The notes: generated by a model not told the origin, from the letters alone. Positions 8,599 through 21,293 are shown, counted from the stretch's first letter. The stretch is 32,077 nucleotides of DNA from an uncultured Bacteroidales bacterium (GCA_944325465.1 CALVAE010000055.1:1-32077), one strand, 5' to 3'. Made by a program: numbers and translations.

Positions 8599-9255
8599 AT
8601 GACTATACATAAGGATGGTCTTGGAACGATAGCCGCAATATGGCTTTTCTGTGGGCTGCTGATCTATCTCAGCCTGCACTTTATTGCGTATCAGTTCATT
8701 TCCTATCCTATTTCGGCCATCCTGATTTTTTTCATGATATTCGTTTTCTTCTTTTTCCGCGTTCCAAAGAGACAGACGGTGCGAGGGGACAACGTTGTCA
8801 CGTCCGTGGCTGACGGTGAAGTGGTCATAATCGAAAAGGTGTATGAAAAGGAATATATCAAGGGAGAATGCATCCAGGTGTCCGTATATATGGATTTCTT
8901 CAATGTCCATGTCAATTTCTGGCCGATTTCCGGAGAAGTGACATATTACAGATACCATCCGGGCAAATATCTTCTTGCCTTTCTGCCGAAGGCTTCGGAA
9001 TTGAACGAACATACTTCGATTGCTGTCAGGAACGGCTGCGGCGAAGTCTTTTTCAAGCAGTTGGCCGGGACCTTCGCGAGAAGGATCGTATGCTATGCCA
9101 AGGTCGGCAGTCAGGAAACCAAGGGCACCCAGTGCGGAATAATCAAATTCGGCTCGAGGATTGACATGTATCTTCCTCTCGGGAGCGATATAAAGGTCAA
9201 CATCGGAGATGAAGTCAGAGCCTGTGAGACAGTCATAGCCGAATTAAAGAAATAA
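8599..9255 (+). CDS. psd: Phosphatidylserine decarboxylase (short PSD-A type)
   Basis: Decarboxylates phosphatidylserine to phosphatidylethanolamine using a pyruvoyl group made by self-cleavage. It has 218 residues, the short form. Two N-terminal hydrophobic segments (about 9-31 and 34-53) are followed by the soluble domain with VTSVADGEV, YMDFFNVHVNFWPISG (containing the conserved His) and the processing site IKFGSR, where cleavage between G185 and S186 would give the pyruvoyl alpha chain. It starts 54 bp after cdsA behind its own promoter element and is followed after 2 bp by the CNNM gene. In many Bacteroidetes the PS synthase gene lies next to psd; here it does not. Confidence 0.95.
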   Translation: MTIHKDGLGTIAAIWLFCGLLIYLSLHFIAYQFISYPISAILIFFMIFVFFFFRVPKRQTVRGDNVVTSVADGEVVIIEKVYEKEYIKGECIQVSVYMDFFNVHVNFWPISGEVTYYRYHPGKYLLAFLPKASELNEHTSIAVRNGCGEVFFKQLAGTFARRIVCYAKVGSQETKGTQCGIIKFGSRIDMYLPLGSDIKVNIGDEVRACETVIAELKK

Positions 9256-9257
9256 TC

Positions 9258-10556
9258 ATGGATGAAATTTTTATAATCCTTATTCTTATTCTTCTGAACG
9301 GTTTTTTCGCGATGTCGGAGATCGCCTTGATCTCTGCGAGAAAATCCAATCTTCAGGCCGAGGCTGACAAGGGTAACGGCAATGCGAAAAGGGCCTTGAA
9401 ACTGGCTTCCGATCCTGACAATTTCCTGTCGGCAGTGCAGATCGGAATTACCCTGATCGGGATTCTGACCGGTATCTTTTCCGGCAACAGGATAGCGGCT
9501 GAATTCGCGGATGTCTTCGAACGTGCAGGGATGTCTGCCGTTGCCGCCGACTCCCTTGCCAAGGGAATCATAGTGGTCATAGTGACTTTCCTGACACTGA
9601 TTTTCGGCGAGCTGGTTCCGAAAAAGATAGGGATGAGCGCTTCGGAAAAGGTAGCGAAGTTCGTATCCGGCCCGATGAGATTCATATCAGCGTTGGCGTC
9701 CCCTTTCGTATGGATACTTTCCAAGACAACGCATCTGATATGCAAGGCCCTCCGCCTGCAGAACCAGGAGTCCAAGGTGACGGAGGATGAAATACGTTCG
9801 ATTATACAGGAAGGGACGGACGAGGGGGAAGTGCTGCCGATGGAGCAGGATATCGTGGAGAATGTATTTACTCTCGGAGACCAGAAAGTCAGTACCATAA
9901 TGACTCACAGGAGCGATATCGTATGGCTGGAGAAGGAGATGGACGAGAATGAGGTACGCAGGACGATAGAGGAGAATCTGTATGAAGAATACCCCGTGGC
10001 GGACGGCGACCTGGACCATGTTATCGGGGTGTTGAGTCTCAAGGATTTCGTACTGAATCTCGGCAAGGGAACCTTCAATCTGGAAAAGATGATGCATGAG
10101 CCGGTATATTTTCATGAGAACATGAATGTGTACACGGTGCTTGAGGAGATGAAGAGCAGGCACGTGAGCCGTGCCCTCATCTGCGATGAGTTCGGATTGT
10201 GTTCCGGTATCATAACCCTGAAGGATATCATAGAGGAACTGGTGGGGAATGTGAATGACCACGGAGAGGAACCGGACATCGTCGCCCGTCAGGGGAATGA
10301 CGGCTGGATAGTGGACGGGCAGTGTCCGATCTATGATTTCCTGAGGCATTTTGACCTTGACGGCGACCTGTTGGAAGATTCCGAATATACGACGGTCGCC
10401 GGTCTCATCCTCGATGAACTGGATCATGTTCCGGTGGCAGGGGAGAAGGTGGACTGGAATGACTTTTCCTTTGAGGTCGTCGATATGGACGGAGCCAGGA
10501 TTGACAAGGTTATCGTAAAAAGAAATCCTCTGTCTTCCGGTACGGCAGAGGATTGA
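9258..10556 (+). CDS. CNNM/CBS-domain transmembrane protein (HlyC/CorC family)
   Basis: A 432-residue protein with the layout of the UPF0053/CorC family: an N-terminal CNNM membrane domain (about 1-190) beginning ILILILLNGFFAMSEIALIS, a pair of CBS domains (about 200-330) with typical pieces such as IMTHRSDIVWL and LCSGIITLKDIIEEL, and a C-terminal CorC_HlyC domain (about 345-425). Relatives are often labelled hemolysins, but characterised members work in Mg2+ or other cation export; the substrate here is unknown. It starts 2 bp after psd and is probably co-transcribed with it. The last codons include a hairpin that seems to terminate the convergent ispG operon, and only 10 bp separate the two stop codons. 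Confidence 0.93.
   Translation: MDEIFIILILILLNGFFAMSEIALISARKSNLQAEADKGNGNAKRALKLASDPDNFLSAVQIGITLIGILTGIFSGNRIAAEFADVFERAGMSAVAADSLAKGIIVVIVTFLTLIFGELVPKKIGMSASEKVAKFVSGPMRFISALASPFVWILSKTTHLICKALRLQNQESKVTEDEIRSIIQEGTDEGEVLPMEQDIVENVFTLGDQKVSTIMTHRSDIVWLEKEMDENEVRRTIEENLYEEYPVADGDLDHVIGVLSLKDFVLNLGKGTFNLEKMMHEPVYFHENMNVYTVLEEMKSRHVSRALICDEFGLCSGIITLKDIIEELVGNVNDHGEEPDIVARQGNDGWIVDGQCPIYDFLRHFDLDGDLLEDSEYTTVAGLILDELDHVPVAGEKVDWNDFSFEVVDMDGARIDKVIVKRNPLSSGTAED
10515..10554 (-). terminator. Rho-independent terminator of the ispG operon, inside the CNNM gene
   Basis: AATCCTCTG (10524-10532) and CAGAGGATT (10546-10554) are perfect 9-bp inverted repeats around a 13-nt loop that contains a further CCG/CGG pairing. 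Reading leftward, the hairpin is followed by TTTCTTTTT (complement of 10517-10525), the T-tract expected of an intrinsic terminator. Reading rightward there is no T-tract. It begins 13 bp past the ispG stop and lies within the last codons of the CNNM gene. Confidence 0.7.
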
Positions 10557-10566
10557 TATCATCGCA

Positions 10567-11898
10567 TCAGGATTCTCCTATGAGTTCCAGAAGTCTGTCA
10601 ATGGCTTCTTTTTCCGGGACATGCAGGGCGACAGGAGTCCGGCCTTTATAGATGGTTACCTTGTGGTTGCCTTCCCCTACGTATCCCCAGTCCGCATCGG
10701 CCATTTCTCCCGGGCCGTTGACAATGCACCCCATTACGGCAATTACCATCCCCTTCAGATGGGAAGTCCGTCTTTTGACCTCATTGAAGGTCTCTTCAAG
10801 ATTGTACATGGTCCTTCCGCACCCCGGGCAGGCAATGTATTCGGGACGGTAGAACCTGCGTCTGGCAGCCTGCATAAGTTCATCGGTAAGGTATCCTGCA
10901 AGTCCTGAACCGTCCAGAACCAGTCTTTCTCCGTTTTCTCCGATATAATGGCCGCGCAGTTCCACTTCATCTATCCTGCGGTCAAGCAGCATTTTCCCGA
11001 AGTCAGCGGAAAAATCCATCAGCAATCTTTCCCTTGACGGGGCATCGTATGTGGCCACGGCCATCTTTCCTTCCAGATTAAGGGCGATCATCGAGGAGTG
11101 CAGCCGGTGGCCGTACCTGTCAGCAAGATATCGCGCTACCGGCAGTTCGTTTTCCGGAGGTTCTGTGAGGGATACCCTTATCGTATCCCCGATACCTTCT
11201 GAAAGCAGGGCGGATATCCCGACAACCGATTTGATTCTCCCGGCATCCCCGTTCCCGGCTTCCGTCACGCCGAGGTGAAGGGGAAATATGGTTCCGAATT
11301 CTTCCATTGCCTTGGCCAGAAGACGGTAAGCCTCTGTCATAACAATCGTGTTACTTGCTTTGAGGGATACTGCAACATTGTAGAAATCGTTTTCTACGCA
11401 CATTCTGATCCACTCCATTGCCGCCTCCTTCATCGCAAGGGGGGTATTTCCGTACAGGGTGGTGATCCTTTCTCCGAGAGAGCCGTGGTTCAGGCCGATC
11501 CGGATTGCTGTACCGTGTTCCTTGCAGACGGAGACCAGCCTTGCGAATTGTTCACGTGCCTTATCGTGGTCCCTGTGGAAATTCCCGGGATTTATCCTGA
11601 CCTTTTCCACTTCCTTGGCGGCTTCAATCGCGGTCTCTGAAGAAAAGTGTATGTCGGCCACAAGGGGAGTGTCTATCCCTTCCGCCCGCAACCGGCCGTG
11701 TATTGCCTTCAGAGGGGCTATATCCCCAAGTCCGGGTACTGTCAGCCTTATTAGTTGCGCTCCTGCTTCGTGAAGTTTCCTGCACTGGGCAAGGGTCGCC
11801 TCCACATCGGAGGTGTGGGTGTTGCACATTGTCTGGACGACTATCGGATTGCCTCCGCCGATGAGAACGTTGCCGGCCTTTACTGTTCTTGTTGTCAT
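10567..11898 (-). CDS. ispG: 4-hydroxy-3-methylbut-2-en-1-yl diphosphate synthase (IspG/GcpE)
   Basis: Iron-sulfur enzyme of the non-mevalonate isoprenoid pathway that converts MEcPP to HMBPP. The N-terminal TIM barrel contains NPIVVQTMCNT, LVADIHF, VRINPGN and LHLGVTEAG. The C-terminal [4Fe-4S] domain has CPGCGRT (C357, C360) and GCIVNGPGE (C391), with the downstream Glu ligand region. It has 443 residues, between the classical form of about 370 and the form of more than 600 typical of many Bacteroidetes, plants and chlamydiae. The extra 80-90 residues lie between the two domains, about residues 268-350. It is last in the - strand operon, 1 bp after the beta-barrel gene, and converges on the CNNM gene. 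Confidence 0.96.
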   Translation of the reverse strand: MTTRTVKAGNVLIGGGNPIVVQTMCNTHTSDVEATLAQCRKLHEAGAQLIRLTVPGLGDIAPLKAIHGRLRAEGIDTPLVADIHFSSETAIEAAKEVEKVRINPGNFHRDHDKAREQFARLVSVCKEHGTAIRIGLNHGSLGERITTLYGNTPLAMKEAAMEWIRMCVENDFYNVAVSLKASNTIVMTEAYRLLAKAMEEFGTIFPLHLGVTEAGNGDAGRIKSVVGISALLSEGIGDTIRVSLTEPPENELPVARYLADRYGHRLHSSMIALNLEGKMAVATYDAPSRERLLMDFSADFGKMLLDRRIDEVELRGHYIGENGERLVLDGSGLAGYLTDELMQAARRRFYRPEYIACPGCGRTMYNLEETFNEVKRRTSHLKGMVIAVMGCIVNGPGEMADADWGYVGEGNHKVTIYKGRTPVALHVPEKEAIDRLLELIGES

Positions 11899-11899
11899 T

Positions 11900-12757
11900 T
11901 TATTGCTCTGTTACAGGTGTCATCCTTTCGCGGTATATTTCCATGGCCTCCTTCTTCAACTGGTGGCTGGTCTTTCCGGTCCTTTTCGTCAACTGGAAAT
12001 GTACTCCGACGGAAAATATGAAATTCGATACGGAGGCGAAACGGTAATAGTAGTCACTGGCATAGTCCGGCTCGTATATCGAACCGAAACCGTACTTGTA
12101 CATTGCCGTGAAATGGATTTCTACCGGGTCGAATATGAATCCGAAGCCGGCACCGCCCTTCAGACCGTAGTCGAACCGTCTGTCCGTCTCCAGAAACGAA
12201 CCGGCCACTGACGGTGCGACAGACGGTCCGCTCCTTTGAATGTTGAGCCGATAACTGCCGTAGAAACCTATATTTGCCATCAGTTTCATTTTCCAGAAAT
12301 CAAAATGGAAATGGGCCAGCACGGGCACTTCCACAACGTCCATAAGCACTTGATTGGCTCCTTCGACGTTGTAGTCCTCTTCAAGAATGTAGCCTTCCTT
12401 TGCGTAGAAAAGACCTGCCTGGATTCCGAAATACGGCATATATCCGAACATTTTCCCGTACCTGGTCCACGTTATGCCGAAATTCACCGGAACGAACTGC
12501 ATTCTCTGCTCCATTTTCGGATTCCAGGACATCTGATTGAGTCCCATGCCATACTGTACTCCGATAAGGGTGTAGTCATTGATGACACTCTTCTTGCGGA
12601 TGTCCAGTGAATCAAGGTACGCATCGGAGAACATTACAGAATCTGCCGAAATCCCGATTACCCTTGAAGAGTCCTGCACCTGCGTCTTCAATGTATCCTG
12701 GGCATATCCGGAAATGGCCCATGCCATCAGGAGTGCTGTTGTCAATATCTTTTTCAT
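11900..12757 (-). CDS. Secreted outer-membrane beta-barrel protein
   Basis: The 285-residue product starts with a signal peptide (MKKILTTALLMAWAISGYAQ, probable cleavage after residue 20). The mature part begins with a polar stretch of about 45 residues, then consists of alternating aromatic/polar strands typical of an eight-stranded or similar outer-membrane barrel: LIGVQYGMGLNQM, PVNFGITWTRYG, MPYFGIQAGLFYAKEGY, MKLMANIGFYGSYRL, FDYGLKGGAGFGFIF and NFIFSVGVHFQL. After the last strand comes a short basic helical tail. This resembles the general outer membrane beta-barrel (PorT-like) families of Bacteroidetes, but no specific role can be read. It lies 11 bp after the Ig-like lipoprotein gene and 1 bp before ispG in one operon. 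Confidence 0.75.
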   Translation of the reverse strand: MKKILTTALLMAWAISGYAQDTLKTQVQDSSRVIGISADSVMFSDAYLDSLDIRKKSVINDYTLIGVQYGMGLNQMSWNPKMEQRMQFVPVNFGITWTRYGKMFGYMPYFGIQAGLFYAKEGYILEEDYNVEGANQVLMDVVEVPVLAHFHFDFWKMKLMANIGFYGSYRLNIQRSGPSVAPSVAGSFLETDRRFDYGLKGGAGFGFIFDPVEIHFTAMYKYGFGSIYEPDYASDYYYRFASVSNFIFSVGVHFQLTKRTGKTSHQLKKEAMEIYRERMTPVTEQ

Positions 12758-12768
12758 CTTCTATCCTC

Positions 12769-14613
12769 TTACCTGAACAGTTCTTCAAGATCAATATTCT
12801 GTGCAAGTTCGGTCATTTCCGGGATATCGATAAGGAAGGTCCCGTCATCCAGTCTGTAGAACTTCACCTTTTCCGGCTGTTTGCCTTCAAGCAGGTTACC
12901 TGTATCCACAAGTCCGTTCCGGTTAAGGTCTTCCGTTATTCTGATACAGTATTTCCCTGCTGTGATATATGGGAACAGCAGGGTGCAGTCCGAATCAATG
13001 ATGAATGATCTTATGACATTGTCCCGCTTTTCGTTCAGAAGGTCCACTATGTATTTGTTCTTCACGTTGCCGAGGGTAAGGGAGAGGGAACTTAGTTTGT
13101 CGTCGTTCGGCAGGGTGACGCTTACTTCTGAACTGTCATTGTAGAATCCGTTTATATCCATGAACCTGTGTGCCGGGACCTTAAGAAAGTATTCATATCC
13201 CTGCATCAGCGGCTCGACAGGCCTGACAATGTATTTCCTGAGGTTCAGACTGTCCTGCGTTACGGTATATTTCCCTTTCAGTTCCTCCTGGCGCGGATTA
13301 AGGTATCTGAATTCAAGGGAATCGAAGGCGGATTCCACCAGCGGATACTTGAATTCTATCGTAAATCCGTACTGTTCCACGGTTTCCGGTTTCACGTCAA
13401 TGGTGAATACGGTTGTGGTATCCTCTTTCTTGATGTCTTTTCTTGAACTCTTGGCTGCCCCGGTCTTGCGCGGCTTGGTGAGTTTGACCTCCTCGATGAA
13501 AGGCGACAGTTGTCCGAGCGTATCGGTTTTCAGATACGATACATTCAGGAAAAGCGTATCCGGCTGTTCTGCAGGGTCGTTTACCCATATTTCGAGACTG
13601 TCCCTCTCCAGATTGAACTGGGTGATGAGTCTTTCGTGCGGCACTCCGGTTATCCATATCGAATCCACATCGGCATAAGGAGCCATGAAAGTGATATACG
13701 CTGTCCTTTCCCCGAGCCTTTCGCTGTTGACTATCATTTGTTTGGACGGGGTTTCCTTGAACAGGTTCATCTCATATTCGCTCTTCCTTGCCAGGCACGC
13801 AAGGGTATCCGTCATCAGATATTTTGTGACTTCGGGAAGAGAATCGTCCACCACCGTCACCGGCCTTATCAGCGAATCGATAAAGGCCACCCTGTCGTTG
13901 TCCGGGTCGTAGACGTTGTTGGCGGTTTCTTCCATGACTGCGTACATCCTGTAAAGCGTGTCCTCTATGTTCCTTATGCAGAAGAATCCCCAGTCGTCCG
14001 TCCTGGCCGCAGCGTCGGGCCTTTTGAGGAACACGGCCGAGTCCGACGGTACCGTGAGCGTATCGTTGATGACCGTGGAGTCACCCTGGTATCTGTACAG
14101 CATGACGGTCGCCCCCTTGACAGGCATAAGGGTATTGCAATCGTAGACGCTGCCTGTAACCATCATCGAATCCAGTGTTTTTCCGGTCGAGAACGCAAGA
14201 GTCAGCCCGGGATACATGTTACCCTCGTTGTTGTCTGCAATGGCATTTGTCAGGTCAAGCGTATAGGTCCTGTTCGAGTCGAGGTCCTCTTCAAAGGAGA
14301 CGATGACGCTTTTCCCCTTTATCCTGTAGAGCGGAGACTTGGCCTGAGGAGGGGAGAGGAAGATGTTCTGCCTTTCCTTTACCACCACATATTCATCGAA
14401 TGTGAACGACAGCTGGGTCTTGTGGACAGGCACCATGGTTGTCCCGTCCGGAGGAAACAGTTTTACTATGACAGGCGGAATGGTATCTTTCGGCCCTCCG
14501 CTCGGAGGCGTGGTCGTGTTGGCGCATGAATGCGAAAACATTACAGACGCGAGGACCATACCTACCGGAATTGCAGGGAAATATCTGGAGAGTAATTTTC
14601 TGATTGCTTTCAT
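12769..14613 (-). CDS. Ig-like domain lipoprotein (SbsA-type Big_5 domain)
   Basis: A 614-residue exported protein. The N-terminus has a basic start, a hydrophobic stretch and a lipobox FSHSC with the acylated Cys at residue 30, so it should be a lipoprotein. Residues about 44-150 (PPVIVKLFPPDGTTMVPV to LAFSTG) form a SbsA-type Ig-like domain, with the characteristic pattern of a Pro-rich beginning and an AFSTG ending. A carboxypeptidase-regulatory-like segment beginning VTGSVYD follows, and the rest is beta-rich with no recognisable enzyme motif. Such proteins are widespread in Bacteroidetes next to relA/spoT genes, with unknown function, perhaps cell-surface or envelope structure. It begins 3 bp after the relA stop. 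Confidence 0.8.
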   Translation of the reverse strand: MKAIRKLLSRYFPAIPVGMVLASVMFSHSCANTTTPPSGGPKDTIPPVIVKLFPPDGTTMVPVHKTQLSFTFDEYVVVKERQNIFLSPPQAKSPLYRIKGKSVIVSFEEDLDSNRTYTLDLTNAIADNNEGNMYPGLTLAFSTGKTLDSMMVTGSVYDCNTLMPVKGATVMLYRYQGDSTVINDTLTVPSDSAVFLKRPDAAARTDDWGFFCIRNIEDTLYRMYAVMEETANNVYDPDNDRVAFIDSLIRPVTVVDDSLPEVTKYLMTDTLACLARKSEYEMNLFKETPSKQMIVNSERLGERTAYITFMAPYADVDSIWITGVPHERLITQFNLERDSLEIWVNDPAEQPDTLFLNVSYLKTDTLGQLSPFIEEVKLTKPRKTGAAKSSRKDIKKEDTTTVFTIDVKPETVEQYGFTIEFKYPLVESAFDSLEFRYLNPRQEELKGKYTVTQDSLNLRKYIVRPVEPLMQGYEYFLKVPAHRFMDINGFYNDSSEVSVTLPNDDKLSSLSLTLGNVKNKYIVDLLNEKRDNVIRSFIIDSDCTLLFPYITAGKYCIRITEDLNRNGLVDTGNLLEGKQPEKVKFYRLDDGTFLIDIPEMTELAQNIDLEELFR

Positions 14614-14616
14614 AAA

Positions 14617-16836
14617 CTATAGATCAGTCCTGACAACATTTTGGATTCCTTCTATCTTCACAAGTTTTTTCATCAGTTTGTCAAGGTCCTTCTTGTCATG
14701 TACATACAGGTCGATGACCCCTTCGAATACCCCGTCTTCAGTCGCGATGTCTATCCTGCGGATATTTACGCTCATTACGAAAGAAATATAGCGGGTTATC
14801 TCATTTATTATGCCTATCCTGTCGAATCCTTTCAGGGACAGCCTTACGAGGAAGGACGACTGCATGGCCTCTTCCCATTCCGGAACCACTATCCTGTCCC
14901 CGTGCTTGGCCGCCTCATCGTTAGCCACCGCGCAACTTTTCTTGTGGACAGTGACCGTGCCGTCCGGACCGAGAAAGCCTACCACGCTGTCACCCGGAAT
15001 AGGGTTGCAGCAGGATGCGATGACGTATCTGTGACTGGTGCCGCCTTCGTCATTGATGACGAAATCACCTTTCTTCCCCTTGGGCAGAAACCATGACAGC
15101 CACTGTTTAGGTTTCGGTCCTGCCGGTCTGGCCAGATTGTCCAGGTCATTGAGTTTCAGGATTCCGAGCCCTATCCGGAAATACATTTCGTCCGGATTGT
15201 CCGGTATTCCGTACCGGTCAGCTAGTTTTCTGACAATTTCATCGTTCATCTTGTGCCCGAGGGCAGCCAACTGGTCTTCAAGCATTTTCCTGCCCCTGCG
15301 GATGCTCTCGTTGCGTTCACCCTTGAGATAGTCCATCACAATATTGCGGGCCTTTCTCGTCTGGAGGAACTGGAGCCATTCCCTTTTCGGTGATTCCGTT
15401 TCGGCGGTTATGATTTCCACCTGGTCTCCGCTTTTGAGAACGTATGAAAGGGGAACCAGCCTCATGTTGACCTTGGCCGCTATGGCGGTGTTTCCGATAT
15501 GCGTGTGGATGCTGTAGGCAAAATCAAGGGCAGTGGCACCTTTCTGGATCCGTTTCTGTTCTCCTTTCGGCGTGAAGACGAAGATGTCCGACGTGTTCAG
15601 GTCGTTGTGTATGATATCCAGAAGTTCGAGGGCATTGACATCAGGGTTGACGAGGATTTCCTTGACCTTGGAAATCCATTTGTCCATTTCGCTCTCGTTC
15701 TCCCCGACAAATCCGTCCTTCTTGTAGGCCCAGTGGGCGGCTATTCCCTTTTCCGCTATGTCATCCATCCTTTTCGTGCGGATCTGCACTTCTATCCAGA
15801 TGCCGGAATGGCTCATCAGCGTACAGTGCAACGCTTCGTATCCGTTGTTCTTGGGATGCTTTACCCAGTCTCTAACCCGGTCGGACTTGTATCTGTAGAT
15901 ATCGGTTATTATCGAGAACACATGGTAGCACTGGTCCCTTTCCGTTTCGGTCGCGTGCGGATCCGGAGTGAAGATTATCCTTACCGCATACAGGTCATAG
16001 ACCTGGTCGAACGTGATTCCCTTGGTGACCATCTTGTGCCAGATGGAATATGCGGTCTTGACCCTCTTGCGTATCTCGAAATTGAAGCCGGCATTTGTCA
16101 GTGCGGTGGAGATGGGAGTGATGAACTCATCGATTTCCTTCTCCTTGTCTGTCATGTTGCGGTTGATCTTTGCTGTTATGTCGTTGAACGCTTCCGGTTC
16201 CTTGTAGCGGAGCCAGATGTTTTCCATTTCCGACTTTACCTCATAGAGTCCGAGCCTGTGGGCCAGAGGGATGAATATGAACATTGTCTCGCTGAGAATC
16301 TTGTCCCTCTTGTATTCGGGCATGAATTCTATCGTGCGGCAGTTGTGGAGGCGGTCAGCCAGTTTGATGAGCACCACCCTGACATCATCATTCAGTGTCA
16401 GGAGTATCCTCTTGAAATTTTCGGCCTGGATGCTTCTGCTGCCTGCCTTTGCATCGTTGTCAAGCACTACCTTGATTTTGGTGAGTCCGTCCACGAGCAG
16501 GGCGATGCGGTCACCGAACAGGTTGCGGATGTCATCCACGGTATAGTCCGTGTCCTCCACCACATCGTGCAGGAGTGCGGCTGCTATCGACTTGTATCCC
16601 AGTCCGATGTTGGTGACGACAATCTTGGCTACCGCTATCGGATGCAGGATGTACGGCTCTCCGCTGCGGCGGCGTACACCCTTGTGTGCTTCATTGGCAA
16701 ACTCGAAAGCCTTCTGGACTACATCCATTTCTCCCTGGTTGGTGCAACGTTTCATCGCGGCTTCCTTAAGGTCTGCATAGTCGCGTGCAATGACTTCATA
16801 GTCCTGTTGTGTGAATTCAGAGAAACTCATTGTCAT
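14617..16836 (-). CDS. Bifunctional (p)ppGpp synthetase/hydrolase (RelA/SpoT, Rel)
   Basis: Makes and degrades the alarmone (p)ppGpp in response to starvation. It has 739 residues, the usual long Rel form. The N-terminal hydrolase HD domain has LLHDVVEDT with H90-D91. The synthetase domain has YDLYAVRIIF near 280, KHPKNNGYEALH from K326, and IEVQIRTKRMDDIAEKG. The regulatory part contains a TGS domain (TPKGEQKRIQKGATALDFAY), a Zn/CC-type region with SCCNPIPGD, and a C-terminal ACT domain (about 665-739). Both catalytic halves look intact, so a bifunctional enzyme is likely. The start overlaps the stop of the upstream YihY gene by 4 bp (ATGA), indicating coupled translation. Confidence 0.95.
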   Translation of the reverse strand: MTMSFSEFTQQDYEVIARDYADLKEAAMKRCTNQGEMDVVQKAFEFANEAHKGVRRRSGEPYILHPIAVAKIVVTNIGLGYKSIAAALLHDVVEDTDYTVDDIRNLFGDRIALLVDGLTKIKVVLDNDAKAGSRSIQAENFKRILLTLNDDVRVVLIKLADRLHNCRTIEFMPEYKRDKILSETMFIFIPLAHRLGLYEVKSEMENIWLRYKEPEAFNDITAKINRNMTDKEKEIDEFITPISTALTNAGFNFEIRKRVKTAYSIWHKMVTKGITFDQVYDLYAVRIIFTPDPHATETERDQCYHVFSIITDIYRYKSDRVRDWVKHPKNNGYEALHCTLMSHSGIWIEVQIRTKRMDDIAEKGIAAHWAYKKDGFVGENESEMDKWISKVKEILVNPDVNALELLDIIHNDLNTSDIFVFTPKGEQKRIQKGATALDFAYSIHTHIGNTAIAAKVNMRLVPLSYVLKSGDQVEIITAETESPKREWLQFLQTRKARNIVMDYLKGERNESIRRGRKMLEDQLAALGHKMNDEIVRKLADRYGIPDNPDEMYFRIGLGILKLNDLDNLARPAGPKPKQWLSWFLPKGKKGDFVINDEGGTSHRYVIASCCNPIPGDSVVGFLGPDGTVTVHKKSCAVANDEAAKHGDRIVVPEWEEAMQSSFLVRLSLKGFDRIGIINEITRYISFVMSVNIRRIDIATEDGVFEGVIDLYVHDKKDLDKLMKKLVKIEGIQNVVRTDL

Positions 16837-17756
16837 TCAAGGTTATAGTTATTTACATTCTGGAATGCGTAGGACAGTTCGGCTCCGAAAAGGATGATGA
16901 ACCATCCGAAATTCATCCAGAACATGAACAGCGGTATTGCAGCGACGGCACCGTACACCATATTGAGCCGGGTCACGAAAATCTGGGTCTCCAGGTAGAG
17001 ATACTGGAGCAGGGTGAACACGATGGCGGATATGGCGGCAGCCCGCAGCGCATGGCTGTATTTTACCTTATAGTTGGGGATGAACTTGTACATGGCGGAA
17101 AAGGTGAGCGTGGCGATGACATAGAATATCAGCCAGGCGAAAAGCGAGGATATCGTGTCGAAATAGGCGACCCCGAGGCCTATGCTCTTGAAAGCGTTGG
17201 TATATACAAGTGACCCGGAAAAGAAAAGCATTATGACAAAAGGGGCCAGGAACAGGATTACCAGATAGAAACCCAATCTCTTGAAGATATTCCTTGACTT
17301 GCGCACCCTCCACACATTATTGAATACTCTTTCCACACAGATCATCATCCAGATGATGAGCCAGACGAAAAGCAGGGCGCTTATCAGCCCCATGGCATTG
17401 CTCTGGGACGCTGTGATGATGTTGTTGGCGAACGTCAGGAGCATGTCTATTATCTCCTGGTGACCGTCAAAATTGGCATACAGGAGATCCTTCAACTTGT
17501 CGGACAATCCGAAGCCGTCTGTCACGGCAAACGCGACCGCAACGAAAGGGACAACGGCCATTGTCCCGAAGAAACTGAGCGCAACTGCCTGGAACCCTAT
17601 CTTTTCGGCGGAAAACGTCTTTATTGTTATGATGAGGACCTTCAGATACTTGACAGCCTTTGCCTTGGCTCTGGACAACTCTTCAAGGTTGAGTTTCCAG
17701 ATATCCTGGGCGAAAAACTGTCTTGCCGCTTCTCTGTAATGTCTTACCCTCTTCAT
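16833..17756 (-). CDS. YihY/BrkB family inner-membrane protein
   Basis: A 307-residue membrane protein with about six hydrophobic segments. Family features include the early GFQAVALSFFGTMAVVPFVAVAFA region (first membrane segment with conserved polar residues), the long loop and helix around LLFVWLIIWMMICVERVFNNVWRV, and the C-terminal YGAVAAIPLFMFWMNFGWFIILFGAELSYA, which is the most conserved part of the family. The family was once called ribonuclease BN by mistake; its function is still poorly defined, with transport or envelope roles proposed. It lies 10 bp after ligA and overlaps relA by 4 bp. Confidence 0.92.
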   Translation of the reverse strand: MKRVRHYREAARQFFAQDIWKLNLEELSRAKAKAVKYLKVLIITIKTFSAEKIGFQAVALSFFGTMAVVPFVAVAFAVTDGFGLSDKLKDLLYANFDGHQEIIDMLLTFANNIITASQSNAMGLISALLFVWLIIWMMICVERVFNNVWRVRKSRNIFKRLGFYLVILFLAPFVIMLFFSGSLVYTNAFKSIGLGVAYFDTISSLFAWLIFYVIATLTFSAMYKFIPNYKVKYSHALRAAAISAIVFTLLQYLYLETQIFVTRLNMVYGAVAAIPLFMFWMNFGWFIILFGAELSYAFQNVNNYNLE

Positions 17757-17766
17757 ACTGACTGCC

Positions 17767-21263
<3,497 letters not shown>

Positions 21264-21293
21264 TCGTTACGAGACTGCACTGTTCAATATATC

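Noticed and set aside
13510-14529. 339-codon open frame on the plus strand across the Ig-like lipoprotein gene
   Set aside because: Antisense shadow; the minus-strand gene has a lipobox and an Ig-like domain.
15499-16848. 449-codon open frame on the plus strand across relA
   Set aside because: Antisense to the well-supported Rel gene, with no recognisable domain or promoter.
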